The notes below the pieces were generated by a model that worked only from the letters and a program-made list of their open reading frames with translations, was not told where the DNA came from and searched no databases. A DNA stretch of 64,000 bases, taken from NCBI RefSeq assembly GCF_000143415.4, contig NW_003314284.1, forward strand, positions 124,001 through 188,000. Direction: 5' to 3'. Source of the stretch: Selaginella moellendorffii (taxonomy: Eukaryota; Streptophyta; Lycopodiopsida; Selaginellales; Selaginellaceae). Positions 20,252-31,200 of this stretch are shown here, one piece after another (within the stretch, counting starts at the first letter, position 1; every line of letters begins with the position of its first letter). A program made the position numbers and the translations under genes.

Positions 20252-22366
20252 TCATCCTTGTTGCTTGTATCCCGCTTCGATCAACTTATTTGCGACCCCG
20301 TGAGCATCGCTCAGCCTCTTCTTCTTGCACAGCTCGTTCACCAAAACGTTGTACACTCCAACCTCCATGGCAAATCCTTTAGCCTCCACCGCCTGGAAGA
20401 GCTCGTACGCCTCCTCCACGCACGAGACGCGACACAAGCCCCGGATGAGCGCCCCGTAGCTCGCCCCGTCTGGAAAGCATTCCTTGTGGATCATCCCCTC
20501 CACCATTCTCACAGCCTCTTCAATCCTTCCAACGCCACAAAGCCCGTCCAGGACGCTGTTGTAAGTCGCCACACCCGGCCGGAAGCTCTCCACCATGAGC
20601 TCGAAAACTCGCACGGCCTTGTCCACCTCGCCACCTTTCGAGAGGCCGTCGATCAGCGCCGCGTAAGCCACCGGATTGGGCTTGCATTCCCGCTCGCTCA
20701 TCATCCCGAAGATCTTGTACGCGGCATCCAGGTCGTGGGACTTGCACAGGCTGCCGATCACCATGCTGAACGAGGACAAGTCCGGGACCACCTCGCTGTC
20801 GATCATCCGCCGCAGCAGCGCGAGCGCCTGCTGCGACTTCCTGGCTCGGCACAGCCCCTCGATGACGACGGCGTAAGTTCCAGCATTCGGCGGGCACCCC
20901 GTCTGCTTCATCATCTCCAGGATCTCGCAAGCCGCCTCCAGCTTCCAGTCCGCGTCCACTCTCCAGTCCTTGCACAGCCCGTCGATGATAGTGCTGTAAG
21001 TGATCACGTCCGGCACACACCTCGCCGCCACCATCTGCTTGAGCAGCGCCTGGGCATCGTCCAGCCTCGCATCCCGGCACAGGCCCGCGATCACCGTGTT
21101 GTAGTTGATCACGTCCGGCGGGCACCCGCGCTCGCTCATCACCTGTATGAGCCTGAAAGCCCTGTCAACCTGCTTGCTCCGGCAAAACAGCTCCATGAGG
21201 CTGTTGTAAGTCACCACCGTCGGGTAGCAGCCACTCCGGATCATCAGCTGGACGAGCTCCAGCGCCTCATCGAGCCTCCTTGATTTGCAAAGCCCGTTTA
21301 GCAGCGTGTTGTACATGATCACGTCCGGCTGGAATCCCCGCCTGGTCATCTCTTGCAGGAGCGTGAAACCTTTGTCTGTCCGGCCAGCTTTGCACAGCCC
21401 TTCAACCAAGACGCTGTAAGTGATCACGTTTGGGCAGCAGCCAGTCTCGTTCATGAGATCCAGCAGCTCGATCGCCCTGTCCAGCTTCCCATCTTTGCAC
21501 AGCCCATTGATCACGGTGGTGTAAGTCACCACGTTTGGCAGGCACTGGCTGGACGTGTGCATGCTCTCGAAGATCTGGAAGGCCTCCTCCACTCTCCCCG
21601 ACTTCACGAGAGCGTCCACCAGGATGTTGAAAGTGATGATGTCTGGCGTGCACTTGGTGCCCGCCACCGTCTTGAAGTAGCCCAGCGCGTCGCCAAACCT
21701 CCCGGCCTTGCACAGGCCCTTGATCACGCCATTGTGGACGGCCACCCCGGGAGGAATTCCTCGGTCTCTCATCTCGTCCAGGAGCTCGTACGCTTGATCC
21801 AGCTTCCCGGCCTTGCACAGCCCATGGATGAGAGATCCATACGTGAATTCGTTGGGCACACACCTCTCCTCGCGGAAGAGCTGGACAGCCTGTCCGTGCT
21901 GCCCGGCCCTGACGAGGAGATTGAGCGCGCAGTTCATCGAGAATGTGGTGTGCCGGAACAAATCCTGCGATCCCACCCAGCGGTAAAAGAAGAGCGCCGA
22001 TCCGGCGTCCTTGACGCCCTGGAGAATCTTGCCGACTGCGAAGGGCGTCAATCGGCCGCGAAACCTCGCTAGAGCGTCCGGGAGCTCGCGGACGTCGCGG
22101 ACGGTGTCGAGAATCCCCGCGATTTCACCGACGAGCGGCGCGGCATCAGATCTACGCCGGAGAGGAGGTGAAATCGCAGCGACAGACCTGCATTCTTGAT
22201 CTTGATCGTCGTGGAGGACGAACGATCCCGCCGCCGCGGCCTTGGCGACGCATTGCTCCCTGGAATTCGCGCTGCCGATGCCGCCGCTGTGGCGCGGGAT
22301 TGGGGAGGAGATCCGGAATTGCCACTGCGAGACTGGAATGGCGCACGTCTCCGCCATAGCCACCAC
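20252..22366 (-). CDS. P-class pentatricopeptide repeat protein, 704 aa
   Basis: Single uninterrupted frame from ATG at 22366 to stop at 20252. After an N-terminal region of about 150 residues with many Ser/Arg (possible organelle transit peptide) come about 15 canonical 35-residue repeats of the type VVTY(N/T)(T/S)LI-x-GLCKAG(R/K)-x(2)-(D/E)-A-x(2)-(L/F). This is the P subclass, usually involved in stability, processing or translation of mitochondrial or plastid RNAs. The codon use is GC-rich with no intron, typical of the family. No E, DYW or SMR domain is seen at the C-terminus (ends GYKQQG). A second Met at residue 4 could also be used. Confidence 0.93.
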   Translation of the reverse strand: MVAMAETCAIPVSQWQFRISSPIPRHSGGIGSANSREQCVAKAAAAGSFVLHDDQDQECRSVAAISPPLRRRSDAAPLVGEIAGILDTVRDVRELPDALARFRGRLTPFAVGKILQGVKDAGSALFFYRWVGSQDLFRHTTFSMNCALNLLVRAGQHGQAVQLFREERCVPNEFTYGSLIHGLCKAGKLDQAYELLDEMRDRGIPPGVAVHNGVIKGLCKAGRFGDALGYFKTVAGTKCTPDIITFNILVDALVKSGRVEEAFQIFESMHTSSQCLPNVVTYTTVINGLCKDGKLDRAIELLDLMNETGCCPNVITYSVLVEGLCKAGRTDKGFTLLQEMTRRGFQPDVIMYNTLLNGLCKSRRLDEALELVQLMIRSGCYPTVVTYNSLMELFCRSKQVDRAFRLIQVMSERGCPPDVINYNTVIAGLCRDARLDDAQALLKQMVAARCVPDVITYSTIIDGLCKDWRVDADWKLEAACEILEMMKQTGCPPNAGTYAVVIEGLCRARKSQQALALLRRMIDSEVVPDLSSFSMVIGSLCKSHDLDAAYKIFGMMSERECKPNPVAYAALIDGLSKGGEVDKAVRVFELMVESFRPGVATYNSVLDGLCGVGRIEEAVRMVEGMIHKECFPDGASYGALIRGLCRVSCVEEAYELFQAVEAKGFAMEVGVYNVLVNELCKKKRLSDAHGVANKLIEAGYKQQG

Positions 22367-22521
22367 TGATCAAGATGAAGATGCGCGTGTGCCATTCAAA
22401 CATGAGCCCTATAAAGGTCGAAAGAAAAGGTAAAAGTCAAAATTTTTAAATGGATGAGAATATTTTAACGCCGGTGACGGCATATTCTCCAAGCGTACCG
22501 GAATGTTCGCACGGCATCAAT

Positions 22522-22922
22522 TCAGATTCCAGCGCTGGCTTTCTCCTTCTCGAGCTTCTCCTTCGACACGATCTTGGGCACATTGTGCGCGACATAGGGC
22601 TTGAGCTAAGATTTCGATCGATCAGTCACGCAGCGATGGATGAAATGGAGAACAGACCTTGAATCCAGTGATATCCGGCACGACGAATTTCGGGAGCTTG
22701 TGAAGCAGGACGCTAAATCCTCCTGAAGAGAATAGGGCAAAATGTGAACTAGAATCGAATCGATGGATCAATCGGCATACCTTTCTTCGTCAATCGGCCG
22801 TAGTTGATCACGCCCTTGCCCTTGTAGTAGTTCTTCTCGGCGCGCTTGGGGCTGAGGGAGAGAAATCCCTTCTTGGGCACGCGCCTCGCCCGGAGAAACC
22901 CCGTGAGCACGCCCAGCGGCAT
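22522..22922 (-). CDS. Mitochondrial large ribosomal subunit protein mL41
   Basis: Three exons give 96 residues: exon 1 22922-22781, exon 2 22722-22658, exon 3 22605-22522, with introns of 58 and 52 nt (GTATGC...CAG; GTCTGT...TAG). The protein starts MPLGVLTGFLRARR and contains KRAEKNYYKGKGV, KLPKFVVPDITGF and KLKPYVAHNVP. These match plant mL41 (often annotated MRP-L27/L41): the conserved MPLG(L/V)..G start, the D/NYYKGK box and the LP.(F/Y)VVPDLTGFKLKPYV block. It is a nuclear-encoded component of the mitoribosome large subunit. The length fits the family (about 90-100 aa). It lies head-to-head with the kinase gene, with about 700 bp between starts. Confidence 0.88.
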
Positions 22923-23624
22923 CGCTCCAGCTCCAAAACCCTAAAACCCTAGGATCCCATCGCATATTCGGTCATTTGAATCCAACGGTCACCATTCCGG
23001 TCGATGGTTCTCGGCATATGCGGTTGCCGTCAGTCAGAGGGTAGCGTAGCCCAGCGAGAGAAAGCCACTTCGCCGTGGCTGGGTCTTTCCCTAAGCGCGG
23101 ATGAGGAGAGTCTTCCTTTAGGTCTATCGCCCGCCCAGCGCCAGCGCCAAGCATTGGATCTCTCATATTTCGTGGAGCTTCACTCAAATCTCGGCGATCC
23201 GGGCGGATTCCAGCAGGGTCTTGTATCACATTTCAGGTATTTCGAGTGATTTTGGTGCTAGATCCAAGAGATCGAGGCATTTGCGTTAGCTTCTCTGGCC
23301 TTGCTTGTTTGCTGCTCGGATTTTTGGTGCTCTAGAGTCTCGATCGATCCGGCTAGCTCTCACTCATGGGCTTCATGCCCGCACGATTAGAGATTAACTT
23401 CTTTCTTGCCTTACGATAGCGATCGTCACTATACAATGCATTTGCGCGTAGCTGGGTTTTTGATGCCTCGTTTTGTTTTTCTCAGGACAGCAGGAGAGGA
23501 GGAAAGTAATTATTTATGGGCAGATTGCAACACTTGCGAAAGAGAGAGGATCGTGCGCTCCGGGATTTTCTACTGTTGTGAGCGAGCTTTTCCTTCTTTA
23601 TTCTTGTGCTTCGCCAGAGCTTTT
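22923..23624. promoter_or_regulatory. Shared divergent promoter region of mL41 and the kinase gene
   Basis: No coding signal fits either neighbour. It holds both 5' regions; 'aaaccctaaaaccctag' at about 22936-22952, just upstream of the mL41 start, resembles a telo-box, a common promoter element of plant ribosomal protein genes. Confidence 0.5.
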
Positions 23625-24887
23625 ATGGAGTACTTGGAGCGGTGCATTTGTGGTAGAGTTCCCAGGTAATCTTGTTTTCGATACAAGTCCTTCGATATAC
23701 TTTGTGGTTACTTTGCGCTCTTCAGGCAAAAATCATCAGAAAAAAAGGAATGGAGAATTTTTTCCTTGAAAGAGCTCCACTCGGCCACAAACAGCTTTAA
23801 CTATGACAACAAGCTAGGGGAAGGCGGCTTTGGCAGTGTCTACTGGGGGCAACTTTGGGATGGCTCGCAGGTATTGGTGACGAGAAGTTTTCAAGTTTTG
23901 ATTTATCCAGTTTTTCCTCTGCGCCAGATCGCCGTGAAGAGATTGAAAGTATGGAGCACGAAAGCAGAGATGGAATTCTCAGTGGAGGTGGAGATCCTTG
24001 GACGAGTTCGACATAAAAACCTGTTGAGCCTAAGAGGCTACTGTGCTGAAGGACAAGAGCGCTTGATAGTGTATGACTACATGCCAAATCTAAGCCTCTT
24101 GTCACATTTGCACGGTCAGTTCGCGCCGGACAACCAGCTTGACTGGGACAAGCGAATGAACATCGCCATCGGATCTGCCGAAGGACTCGAGTAAGTCAGA
24201 CTTTAATCTCAGCTCTCGCTCTGGCTCTTATCGTTGATTGCAATGCTTTCCAGGTACCTGCATCACAATGCAACGCCGCACATCATCCACCGGGACGTGA
24301 AAGCCAGCAACGTGCTGCTCAACTCCGACTTCGAAGCCCAGGTGGCCGACTTTGGCTTCGCCAAGCTCGTCCCGGAGGGAGCGACGCACGTCACCACCCG
24401 TGTCAAGGGAACTCTCGGCTACCTGGCGCCCGAGTACGCGATGTGGGGGAAAGTCTCGGAGAGCTGCGACGTCTACAGCTTTGGGATCCTCCTGCTGGAG
24501 CTCATCAGTGGGAAGAAGCCGATCGAGAAGCTGGGGCCGGGAACCAAGCGGACCATCGTCGAGTGGGCGGCGCCGCTGGTGTTCCAAGGCAGGCTGACCG
24601 AGCTGGTCGACCCCAAGCTGCAAGGCAAGTTCAACGCGGAGGAGCTCAAGAACGTCGTCCACGTCGCGACGATGTGCGCGCAGAACACGCCCGAGAACCG
24701 GCCCACCATGCACGAGGTGGTACAGATCTTGAGAAAGGGTCCCCGGGGGGAGAGCCTGGAAAGCGAGAAGAAGCTCAAGCTCGACACTGTCAAGTATGGT
24801 GACGAGCTCCTGGAGGCCGATGATTCGGAGGTGAAGACAAGGACGGCGACGACGACGCCGTCGTCGGGGCGGAGATCCGCGGCCTAG
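23625..24887 (+). CDS. Receptor-like cytoplasmic kinase, RLCK-VIII (PTI1-like)
   Basis: Four exons give about 360 residues: 23625-23665, 23726-23870, 23928-24190, 24254-24887, with introns of 57-63 nt. The N-terminus MEYLERCICGR is short and Cys-containing (possible acylation). EWRIFSLKELHSATNSF leads into the kinase domain: Gly loop GEGGFGSV, Lys in IAVKRLK, catalytic HRDVKASN, DFGFAKL, activation loop TRVKGTLGYLAPEYA. It strongly resembles Arabidopsis At1g52540/At3g15890-type kinases. These lack an ectodomain and act downstream of receptors at the plasma membrane. The tail (about 40 residues, Thr/Ser-rich) is divergent. Exon 1 is chosen because it joins in frame with good splice sites; it is less certain than the others. 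Confidence 0.88.
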
Positions 24888-25249
24888 CAGCGACAAAGAG
24901 GAGGGAAGATCTCTTCAATGCTGGAGAAGATTGGTGGCGTTACCGCATCCACTGCACAGATCGAGCGAGGTACAGTAGCAGCAGCAGCAGGAGCAGCAGC
25001 AATTTGTTTTTGTTTTGAAGTCGTCAGTGTCTATTCTTTACATTTGTTTCTGGAATTTAATCTTTTTGTCCTTGTCCGTAGGCTGTGCTTGTATTGTTTA
25101 TGGTTTTCTCTTCCCGCTGGGGTCGATCTACTCGAAGCTGCAAGTGTGATTTTCTTTGCTCGATGCTCAACACTGTTTAAGCAGTCGCGAGAATTACTTT
25201 GGACGAGATCGAGAGCACCAAGCGAAGAAGCTCTAAGGAGGCTGGAATA
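24888..25249 (+). other. 3' region of the kinase gene
   Basis: Contains a short CAG-type microsatellite (24972-25001) and then T-rich sequence. No gene is seen. Confidence 0.5.
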
Positions 25250-25745
25250 ATTTGTGAGCTTTGGCGCTCTCACATAGTTTTGTCAATGCGGATCACTGCA
25301 GAAAAAGAAGCAGCGCAGTAAAGCGTACGTAAATCTTTGTCATCGATGCCTGGTATGAGCAAGTGAAAGAAGATCTAAAACGAAGCTCTAAACGCGTCAC
25401 CTTTGGCCTCTCTCACATATGCCCGCTTTGGGCATATTGGATCATGGCAGTTTGGTTGGAAAGAAAGAAAGCGAAAGAAAGCTACGTACGTAAATCTCTG
25501 CGTAAGTTTCAAACATTTTTTCCTTTTCGGTGGTTTCTCGATGATCTTGCCCGAGTGAAAGAAGTTCTAAAGAGGCTGGAAGAATTGTGCTTTCTCACAT
25601 ATGCCCGCTTTGGGCACATTGGATTATGCCAGTTAATTAATGCGGATCACGGAAGAACGCTCACAACATATACGTAAATCTGGAGCAAGGCCACTTCCAA
25701 ACACCACATTTCCTTTTTGGTGCCTCGATGATCTTGCCTCGTTCA
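25205..25745. repeat. Three imperfect tandem repeats of about 160-185 bp
   Basis: 'acgtaaatct' recurs at about 25328, 25488 and 25671; 'cgatg..(c)ctgg/cttgcc' and 'gtgaaagaag' recur at matching spacing. 'ctctcacatatgcccgctttgggcatattggat' is shared by units 1-2 in near-identical form. The array stops about 30 bp before the start of the next PPR gene. One unit reads LTYARFGHIGLCQ, similar to a PPR motif of that gene. Confidence 0.7.
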
Positions 25746-25773
25746 TGGATTCTCGCGCAAAGCTAGCAAACAA

Positions 25774-27954
25774 ATGTGTGTCAGCACCACCATAGCAGCA
25801 GTGAGGGAAGCTCTAACCAGACTAGAACAATCTCCGCGAGCATCCAACACAGCCACCTATGTCACGCTCCTCAAACAGTGCGGCGGCGCGAGAGCCCTGT
25901 GCGAGGGCCAGAGAATCCACCGCCTCCTGTCCGCGGCGGCCATAGACACCACCCTCTTCCTCGGCAACTCCCTCGTCCAGATGTACGGCGCCTGCGGCAG
26001 CCTCGACGACGCGCGTACGGCATTCGACCGCCTCGCCCACCCAAACGCCTTCTCCTGGAATATCCTCATCCTCGCCTACGCCCAGAACGGCCAGATTCCC
26101 CTCGCCCGAGATGCCTTTGACCGAATGCCCGCGCGGACCAGCGTGACGTGGAACACACTCCTAACAGCATATGCTCGGGCTGGGCATATGCCGGAATCGG
26201 AGCTCCTGTTCAAAAATATGCCCGAGAGGGGCATCGTGACGTGGAACAGCATCGTCGAGGCATATGCCCACAACGGCCTCGTCTCCAATGCCACGACTGC
26301 GTTTGACAAGATGCCCTTCCACGATGCGATCTCCGGCACCACCATGATGACCGCATATGCCCAAACCGGGCATGTCGTGGAGGCCAAAGAGCTCTTCCTG
26401 CGAATGCCGGAGAAGACCTCCGTGTCCTGGAACTTCATGATCCTGGTGCTCGCGAACCACAAGGAGCTGGCCAGAGCCAAGACCCTCTTCGATGCCATGC
26501 CGGAGAGAACCGCCTACTCGTGGAACATCATGATCCAAGGCTACGTCGACAACTCGCGGTTCCAGAGCGCTCTCGCCGCCTTCGAGAGGATGCCGCAGAG
26601 GAGCACCGCGTCCTGGAACACGGTGCTCGCCGGGCTCGTCGCGGCTGGGCACCTCCGCGAGGCCGAGAGGGTGTTCGAAGCGACGCCACACAGGGACTTA
26701 CACGCGCACAACACGATGGTCTCGGCGTACTGCAAAGCCGGGGCACTGCACAGAGCCAGGGAGTTATTTGACGAGACGCAAAACCGGAATGGTGTTACCT
26801 GGAACACGCTGCTGTCCGGGTACGCCACCGCCGGGGACATGGCACGGACGAGGAGCGTCTTCGACAAAGTTCCCCACAGAAACTTCGTGTGCTGGAACGC
26901 ACTGCTGCAGGCCTACGTCCAAAACGGGCAGCTCTCTACCGCCAAGGCCACCTTCGACGTTTCACCGTGCAGAGACGTTGCCTCCTGGAACGCGATGATG
27001 CAAGGCTTTGCGGAGGAAGGGCAGCTCCAGGACGCGGAGCTTCTTTTCCAGAGGATGCCCAAGCGGGACGTTGTCTCTGCAACCGCATTGGTGGTGGCCT
27101 ATGCCCGGCACGGGCATATCACCCAAGCCAGAGCCCTGTTCGACGGTCTTCCTGTACGAGATACCATCGCTTGGAACGCCATGATCGCGGCCTACACCCA
27201 AGCAGGCCTTGCTCTGGATGCTCTCAACCTGTTCAAAGTCATGGACCTGGAAGCGGTGCCGCTGGACCACGCATCTCTATCCAGCGCTCTCGATGCCTGC
27301 GCGACTCTGGCAGCTCTCCGCGAGGGGAAGTTGATCCATTCCAGCATCCTTCACTCCGAGTTGTTCCACTCCAACACCATCGTAGCCACGTCGCTCATAA
27401 CCATGTACGCACGCTGTGCGCGGCTGTGTGAGGCGAAGAGAGCGTTTGACGGGCTCACAAAGCGGGACGTCCCTTGCTGGAACACGATGGTTGCTGCTTA
27501 CTCCCAAAACGGCCTCTTCCAAGAGAGCCTGGAGATCTTCCGGACCATGGAAGTCGAAGGACACAAGCCCCAGAGCGCCAGCTTCATCTGTATTCTAACT
27601 TCCTGTAGCCACGGAGGTCTGCTCACTGAAGCCCTGTGGTACTTCACAGCCTTGCAACTAGTCGAAGACCACGGGGTCGTGCCAACTGTGGATCACTACA
27701 TCTGCATCATCGACCTTCTGGCAAGAATAGGCTGGCTTCACCAGGCGGAAGAGCTGCTCAACACGATGCCATTCGAACCGGACTCTGTCGCGTGGATGGC
27801 ACTGCTCGGCGGCTGCAAAGGCCAGAATGACGTCCAAACGGGAGCACGGGTGGCCAAACATGTCTTCCAGCTGCAGCCAAGAACGCCTGCACTGTATGTT
27901 CTCCTTTCCAACACTCACGCCTCCAATGCCGTGGAGGACGAAGAGATTCCGTGA
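25774..27954 (+). CDS. PLS-class PPR protein, E-type, 726 aa
   Basis: Intronless frame from ATG 25774. Residues about 30-80 hold the usual first L-type repeat (YVTLLKQCGGARALCEGQRI, then HRLLSAAA). About 18 further motifs alternate A-Y-A-(Q/R)-x-G-x(5)-A and F-D-(R/K)-M-P-x-R-(D/T). The C-terminus has the E motif (CIIDLLARIGWLHQAEELLN; MPFEPDSVAWMALLGGCKGQ) and ends at VEDEEIP, without a DYW domain. Such proteins guide C-to-U editing or RNA maturation in organelles, usually with a DYW partner supplied in trans when the domain is missing. Start choice: no upstream in-frame Met; the first residues are weakly transit-peptide-like. Confidence 0.92.
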   Translation: MCVSTTIAAVREALTRLEQSPRASNTATYVTLLKQCGGARALCEGQRIHRLLSAAAIDTTLFLGNSLVQMYGACGSLDDARTAFDRLAHPNAFSWNILILAYAQNGQIPLARDAFDRMPARTSVTWNTLLTAYARAGHMPESELLFKNMPERGIVTWNSIVEAYAHNGLVSNATTAFDKMPFHDAISGTTMMTAYAQTGHVVEAKELFLRMPEKTSVSWNFMILVLANHKELARAKTLFDAMPERTAYSWNIMIQGYVDNSRFQSALAAFERMPQRSTASWNTVLAGLVAAGHLREAERVFEATPHRDLHAHNTMVSAYCKAGALHRARELFDETQNRNGVTWNTLLSGYATAGDMARTRSVFDKVPHRNFVCWNALLQAYVQNGQLSTAKATFDVSPCRDVASWNAMMQGFAEEGQLQDAELLFQRMPKRDVVSATALVVAYARHGHITQARALFDGLPVRDTIAWNAMIAAYTQAGLALDALNLFKVMDLEAVPLDHASLSSALDACATLAALREGKLIHSSILHSELFHSNTIVATSLITMYARCARLCEAKRAFDGLTKRDVPCWNTMVAAYSQNGLFQESLEIFRTMEVEGHKPQSASFICILTSCSHGGLLTEALWYFTALQLVEDHGVVPTVDHYICIIDLLARIGWLHQAEELLNTMPFEPDSVAWMALLGGCKGQNDVQTGARVAKHVFQLQPRTPALYVLLSNTHASNAVEDEEIP

Positions 27955-28637
27955 CGCAATATCAAATGATTTTCATTTCTGTTGTTGTCCCAAATGCTTG
28001 AACGATTACTACTTTGACGAGTAGAATGTCACGTCGGGAGCTGTAGCTATGAAACACTTTGGCATTTCAATCCAAGTGAAATGAATGCGTTCCATTCAAA
28101 CTCAGCTGTCAAAAAGCGACACTAGTCAGTAGATAGAAACATAAAAAAGACAATAGAATGAACCAACATACCATCAGTTTCAGCAGACCTCTTCACCTGT
28201 AAGAAAGAAAGACACGGCAAGAGTTAGACACACATCTTAGGACGACATAGAAGCAAAATTCGGGTTGCGCCGACCTCAGAACGATTAAGTGACAAAATGA
28301 ATTATAGACGAAAGGAAAAAAAAGAAAAAAAGGAAGACGAAAAAGAATTTTAACCACCCGCCCCCCCCTACGAGCTAATCTAGTGACCGACCGTTGTTTT
28401 TTTTTTGTTGCTGTTTTTCTTTCGTTTTTATGTTTTTTTTTTGTTGTTTTTGCTGGTTTTCCGACGATATGAATCCTGGCCCCCAAAACCTGAGAAGTGA
28501 GTACTCATGCTTACTCTCGGATTACGGGGGGGATGCAGTTGAGCATGGTGACGACGACCTCCCACTCCAGCCGTGCGGTTGTTGTTTCACTGCTTGCAGA
28601 GATTGTACAGATTGTGCTCAGCTTCAAAATGAAATAA
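27955..28637. other. 3' flanks of two convergent genes
   Basis: Contains 3' UTRs of the PPR gene and the RRM gene, and homopolymer-rich stretches (poly-A/poly-T at 28310-28345 and 28395-28450). A minus-strand frame of 97 aa (28193-28486) is low complexity and not supported as a gene. Confidence 0.5.
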
Positions 28638-29826
28638 TCACGAACCTCCCGCCTGTGAAAATTGAGGTTGTGGCTGAGAAGGAGAAGGGAGAGAAAACTG
28701 CTGCATTGGAGACGGAGTAGAGGCTCCAGTTCCTCCTCCGGAATGTCCAGGTGATACCGCTGCAGTACAAGGAGAGTCAAGATATGCAAAGAGAAGAAAT
28801 ATTTAATACCAGTGGAAGGCACGGGAGACTGAAGCGGTACTGTTCCACCATATTGCATGAACTGTGGTCCTTGCATGCTTCCATATCCCTGTGGTGGAGG
28901 ATAACCTGGCCCAGATGGCAAAGGTGGCCCAAACCCGCCGTACGAGTACACAGCTGTGGGTGTACCAGGTCCAGTATAAAATGTGGAATACTGAGGACCA
29001 CCAAAAGGATACAGTCCCTGCAATTAGAATTTAATAAATAAGATATCGGCAGTACACCACTAAACCTCGAACTAACCTGCTGATAAGCATAGTCTGGAAC
29101 ATGATACCTGTAAACCACGAAAAATCATTGGAGAACTGTTAGGATATCTATCGACTATTGCAAAAGCAAAAGCTCACTCACCCATACTGCTGTGGATATC
29201 CAAAGCCCGGCTGGTAGTAGGGGCCGAATTGGGGGAATGACGGAGCCACAGGGTATGAGGGGGTCCCGGGGTGTGGAGGAGAAGCAGCAGGCCTCATAGG
29301 CCGGAAACGAGCTCCTACATCATCCATGACATGACAACGTTGATATGGATATAATCCTTCCAAGCGTCATGCTAGCTACATTTCAAAGCGTTTGACAAAC
29401 CTGGATATGTAAATGGCGGACGAGGAGCACGGGCACCAAGCGAAGCAAGATTGCAGTTGGCTTGACGACCATCGATGATGGGAGCCGGATCAACGCAGGC
29501 CCTCCGAGCCGCCTCGGGATCACGAAAGGTCACCTGAATGAGTTTAAGTAGCGTAAGTAAAAACGAAGAAAGAAAAAAATGCATGGAAAAAAAGGGAAGA
29601 GCAAAGGAGAGAAAAAAACAAGACTTACAAAGCCATATCCTTTTGATCGCCCTGTGTTCTTGTCCGTGATGACGACCGCCTCCAGGATTTCTCCAAACTG
29701 CTCAAAGTAGCGGCGCATGGCATCCCTTTGGGTCTCCCATGCCAATCCCCCCACAAAGACCTTGGTGTAAGTGGTGTCTCCAAACGGCCCCGTTGCTCCT
29801 CCCATGCCAATTCCTGGCTGCGACAT
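28638..29826 (-). CDS. ARP1-like single-RRM RNA-binding protein
   Basis: Six exons on the minus strand give 274 residues: 29826-29629, 29533-29401, 29314-29182, 29107-29077, 29017-28810, 28759-28638; all introns have GT/AG ends and are 50-95 nt. Residues 20-95 form one RRM: RNP2 [12 protein letters not shown]1 KGYGFVTF split by intron 1, and the plant-typical NCNLASLGA end. The rest is Pro/Gly/Tyr/Gln-rich ([33 protein letters not shown]), a low-complexity tail common in this RBM24/38-like plant family, which includes ABA-regulated ARP1. It probably acts in mRNA processing or stability. The alternative upstream Met (29853) would add nine residues. Confidence 0.88.
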
Positions 29827-29834
29827 CGATGCGG

Positions 29835-30660
29835 CGATCTTGGTCTTGCTCAAAGCGGTGGTAGCACAAGCTGCGAGTCTTCTTCCTGTAGAGGAGAATA
29901 CATAACCTTCTTGATCTGCGCGTTGGCGGTGTTCCAGTAGGATGTTTTACTGGTAACGGTGGATCATAGCGCCTGCTGAGCATACCGGCGAGCGATCTAT
30001 CTCCTCATCAATTCTGTCCAATCCTCCTGTACACATGAAAACGCGAGACCTGGAATAGTGATCAGCAGCGTTCTTGTCGACACCCGATGCCGCTACACCG
30101 TCGTCATGCATCGGCCGCGCGGAAGACGCCAGGAAATTTGGGGCGCCACGAACCGGATCGAGACTAGCAGCTCCGAAATATCCACAATACCCTTCGATGT
30201 GATGCCAGCGCCGGGAACAAGACGCGCGCAGCGCCTCGATTCTCGGAATACGAGAATGCCGCCGATCAAGATTGGATCATCCTCCCCATTTCCCCACCTA
30301 AGAACTGGCCGCTAGAACCTCCATTCATCCAGGCGCTGGAAGCTCCAATAGCCCGGCAGCGATCCACAAACCCCCGATCCGCCCCGCGTCGTCGCGTCTT
30401 CAAAGCTAGCTCCGTCCCCCTTGCGCTTCTCCTGGCATGGCAAACACAGGCACACCGCCGTGAAGGCCGTGTGAACGGGGTATTACCATCCAAACGGGTT
30501 TACAATCCAGTCCAGTGTTCAAACCCTACCGCCTGCCAGCTCGGACTTGGAGAACATCCGGGGTTCGAATCCGTCTCTGACAGCTACTAGAAACGGTCGC
30601 GGGTTCGACTCCTATTGACGCCGTGCTCCAGTGTGGATAAAATTCTTTAAGAGCGTTGTC
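29835..30660. repeat. Segment duplicated at 54690-55340 (cassette head, copy 1)
   Basis: 29835-30540 closely matches 54690-55300, including 'ttgatctgcgcgttggcggtgttccagtagga' (shared pieces) and 'catcaattctgtccaatcctc'. 30490-30660 also matches 41345-41495. Two tRNA B-box-like motifs are present ('ggttcgaatcc' at about 30562 and 'gggttcgactcc' at about 30602), without a clear A box. Confidence 0.8.
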
Positions 30661-31200
30661 TATGCCCAAGCTTTGAGGGGGCCTCGGCGATGTGACGTGA
30701 GGCTCTTCTCCTTTCTCGGGTTTAGTGTTGGTTCGGAGCTGGCACGACTCGAGGCCGTGCCCTCTTGCATTGCTTTAAAGCCCGCGAAAACAACCGTGAC
30801 GGCGAAAGTGATTAGACTAACCCGAGCAACTAATTCAATTAAGTATGTGTATCGCGTCTTAAGAAGTAAGATAACACTGTGTCTACACTGTATACACCGC
30901 CCAAGTGGACCGCCCCACGTGCGGATGGCAGCCCTGGTGGGGCCAACAAAACCGCAACCAGGGAGAGCTCCACTGGGATATTCTTTCTTTCCTTGTATAT
31001 TGGAAATCGATACGATCCAACGAACGGGATGGAGAGAGGGCGACATGGAACATGGCGCGGATAGGAGGATGATCTCCTCTGGGCAAAAGCCAAAAAGCTC
31101 TACGAGTATTTGATAACTCTTTGACAATTTACCAAAATAGAATCTACTTTACACACGAGAATATACGCGGATACTCTAGGGCAAGCTTGGAGTAGCAAGA

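Noticed and set aside
20150..21283. 377-aa plus-strand ORF
   Set aside because: It is antisense to the P-class PPR gene, whose GC-rich repeats open the opposite frame; composition is His/Arg/Leu-rich without domains.
24228..24896. 222-aa minus-strand ORF
   Set aside because: Antisense to the last kinase exon; Arg-rich shadow of GC-rich codons.
26161..26691. Antisense ORFs in the PLS-class PPR gene
   Set aside because: They mirror the repeat codons of the sense gene.
28395..28450. Transposon poly-T tail
   Set aside because: Homopolymer-rich but no flanking duplication or retroelement coding sequence was found.
30555..30640. A functional tRNA gene
   Set aside because: B-box-like motifs are present but no A box, acceptor stem or anticodon arm could be folded around them.
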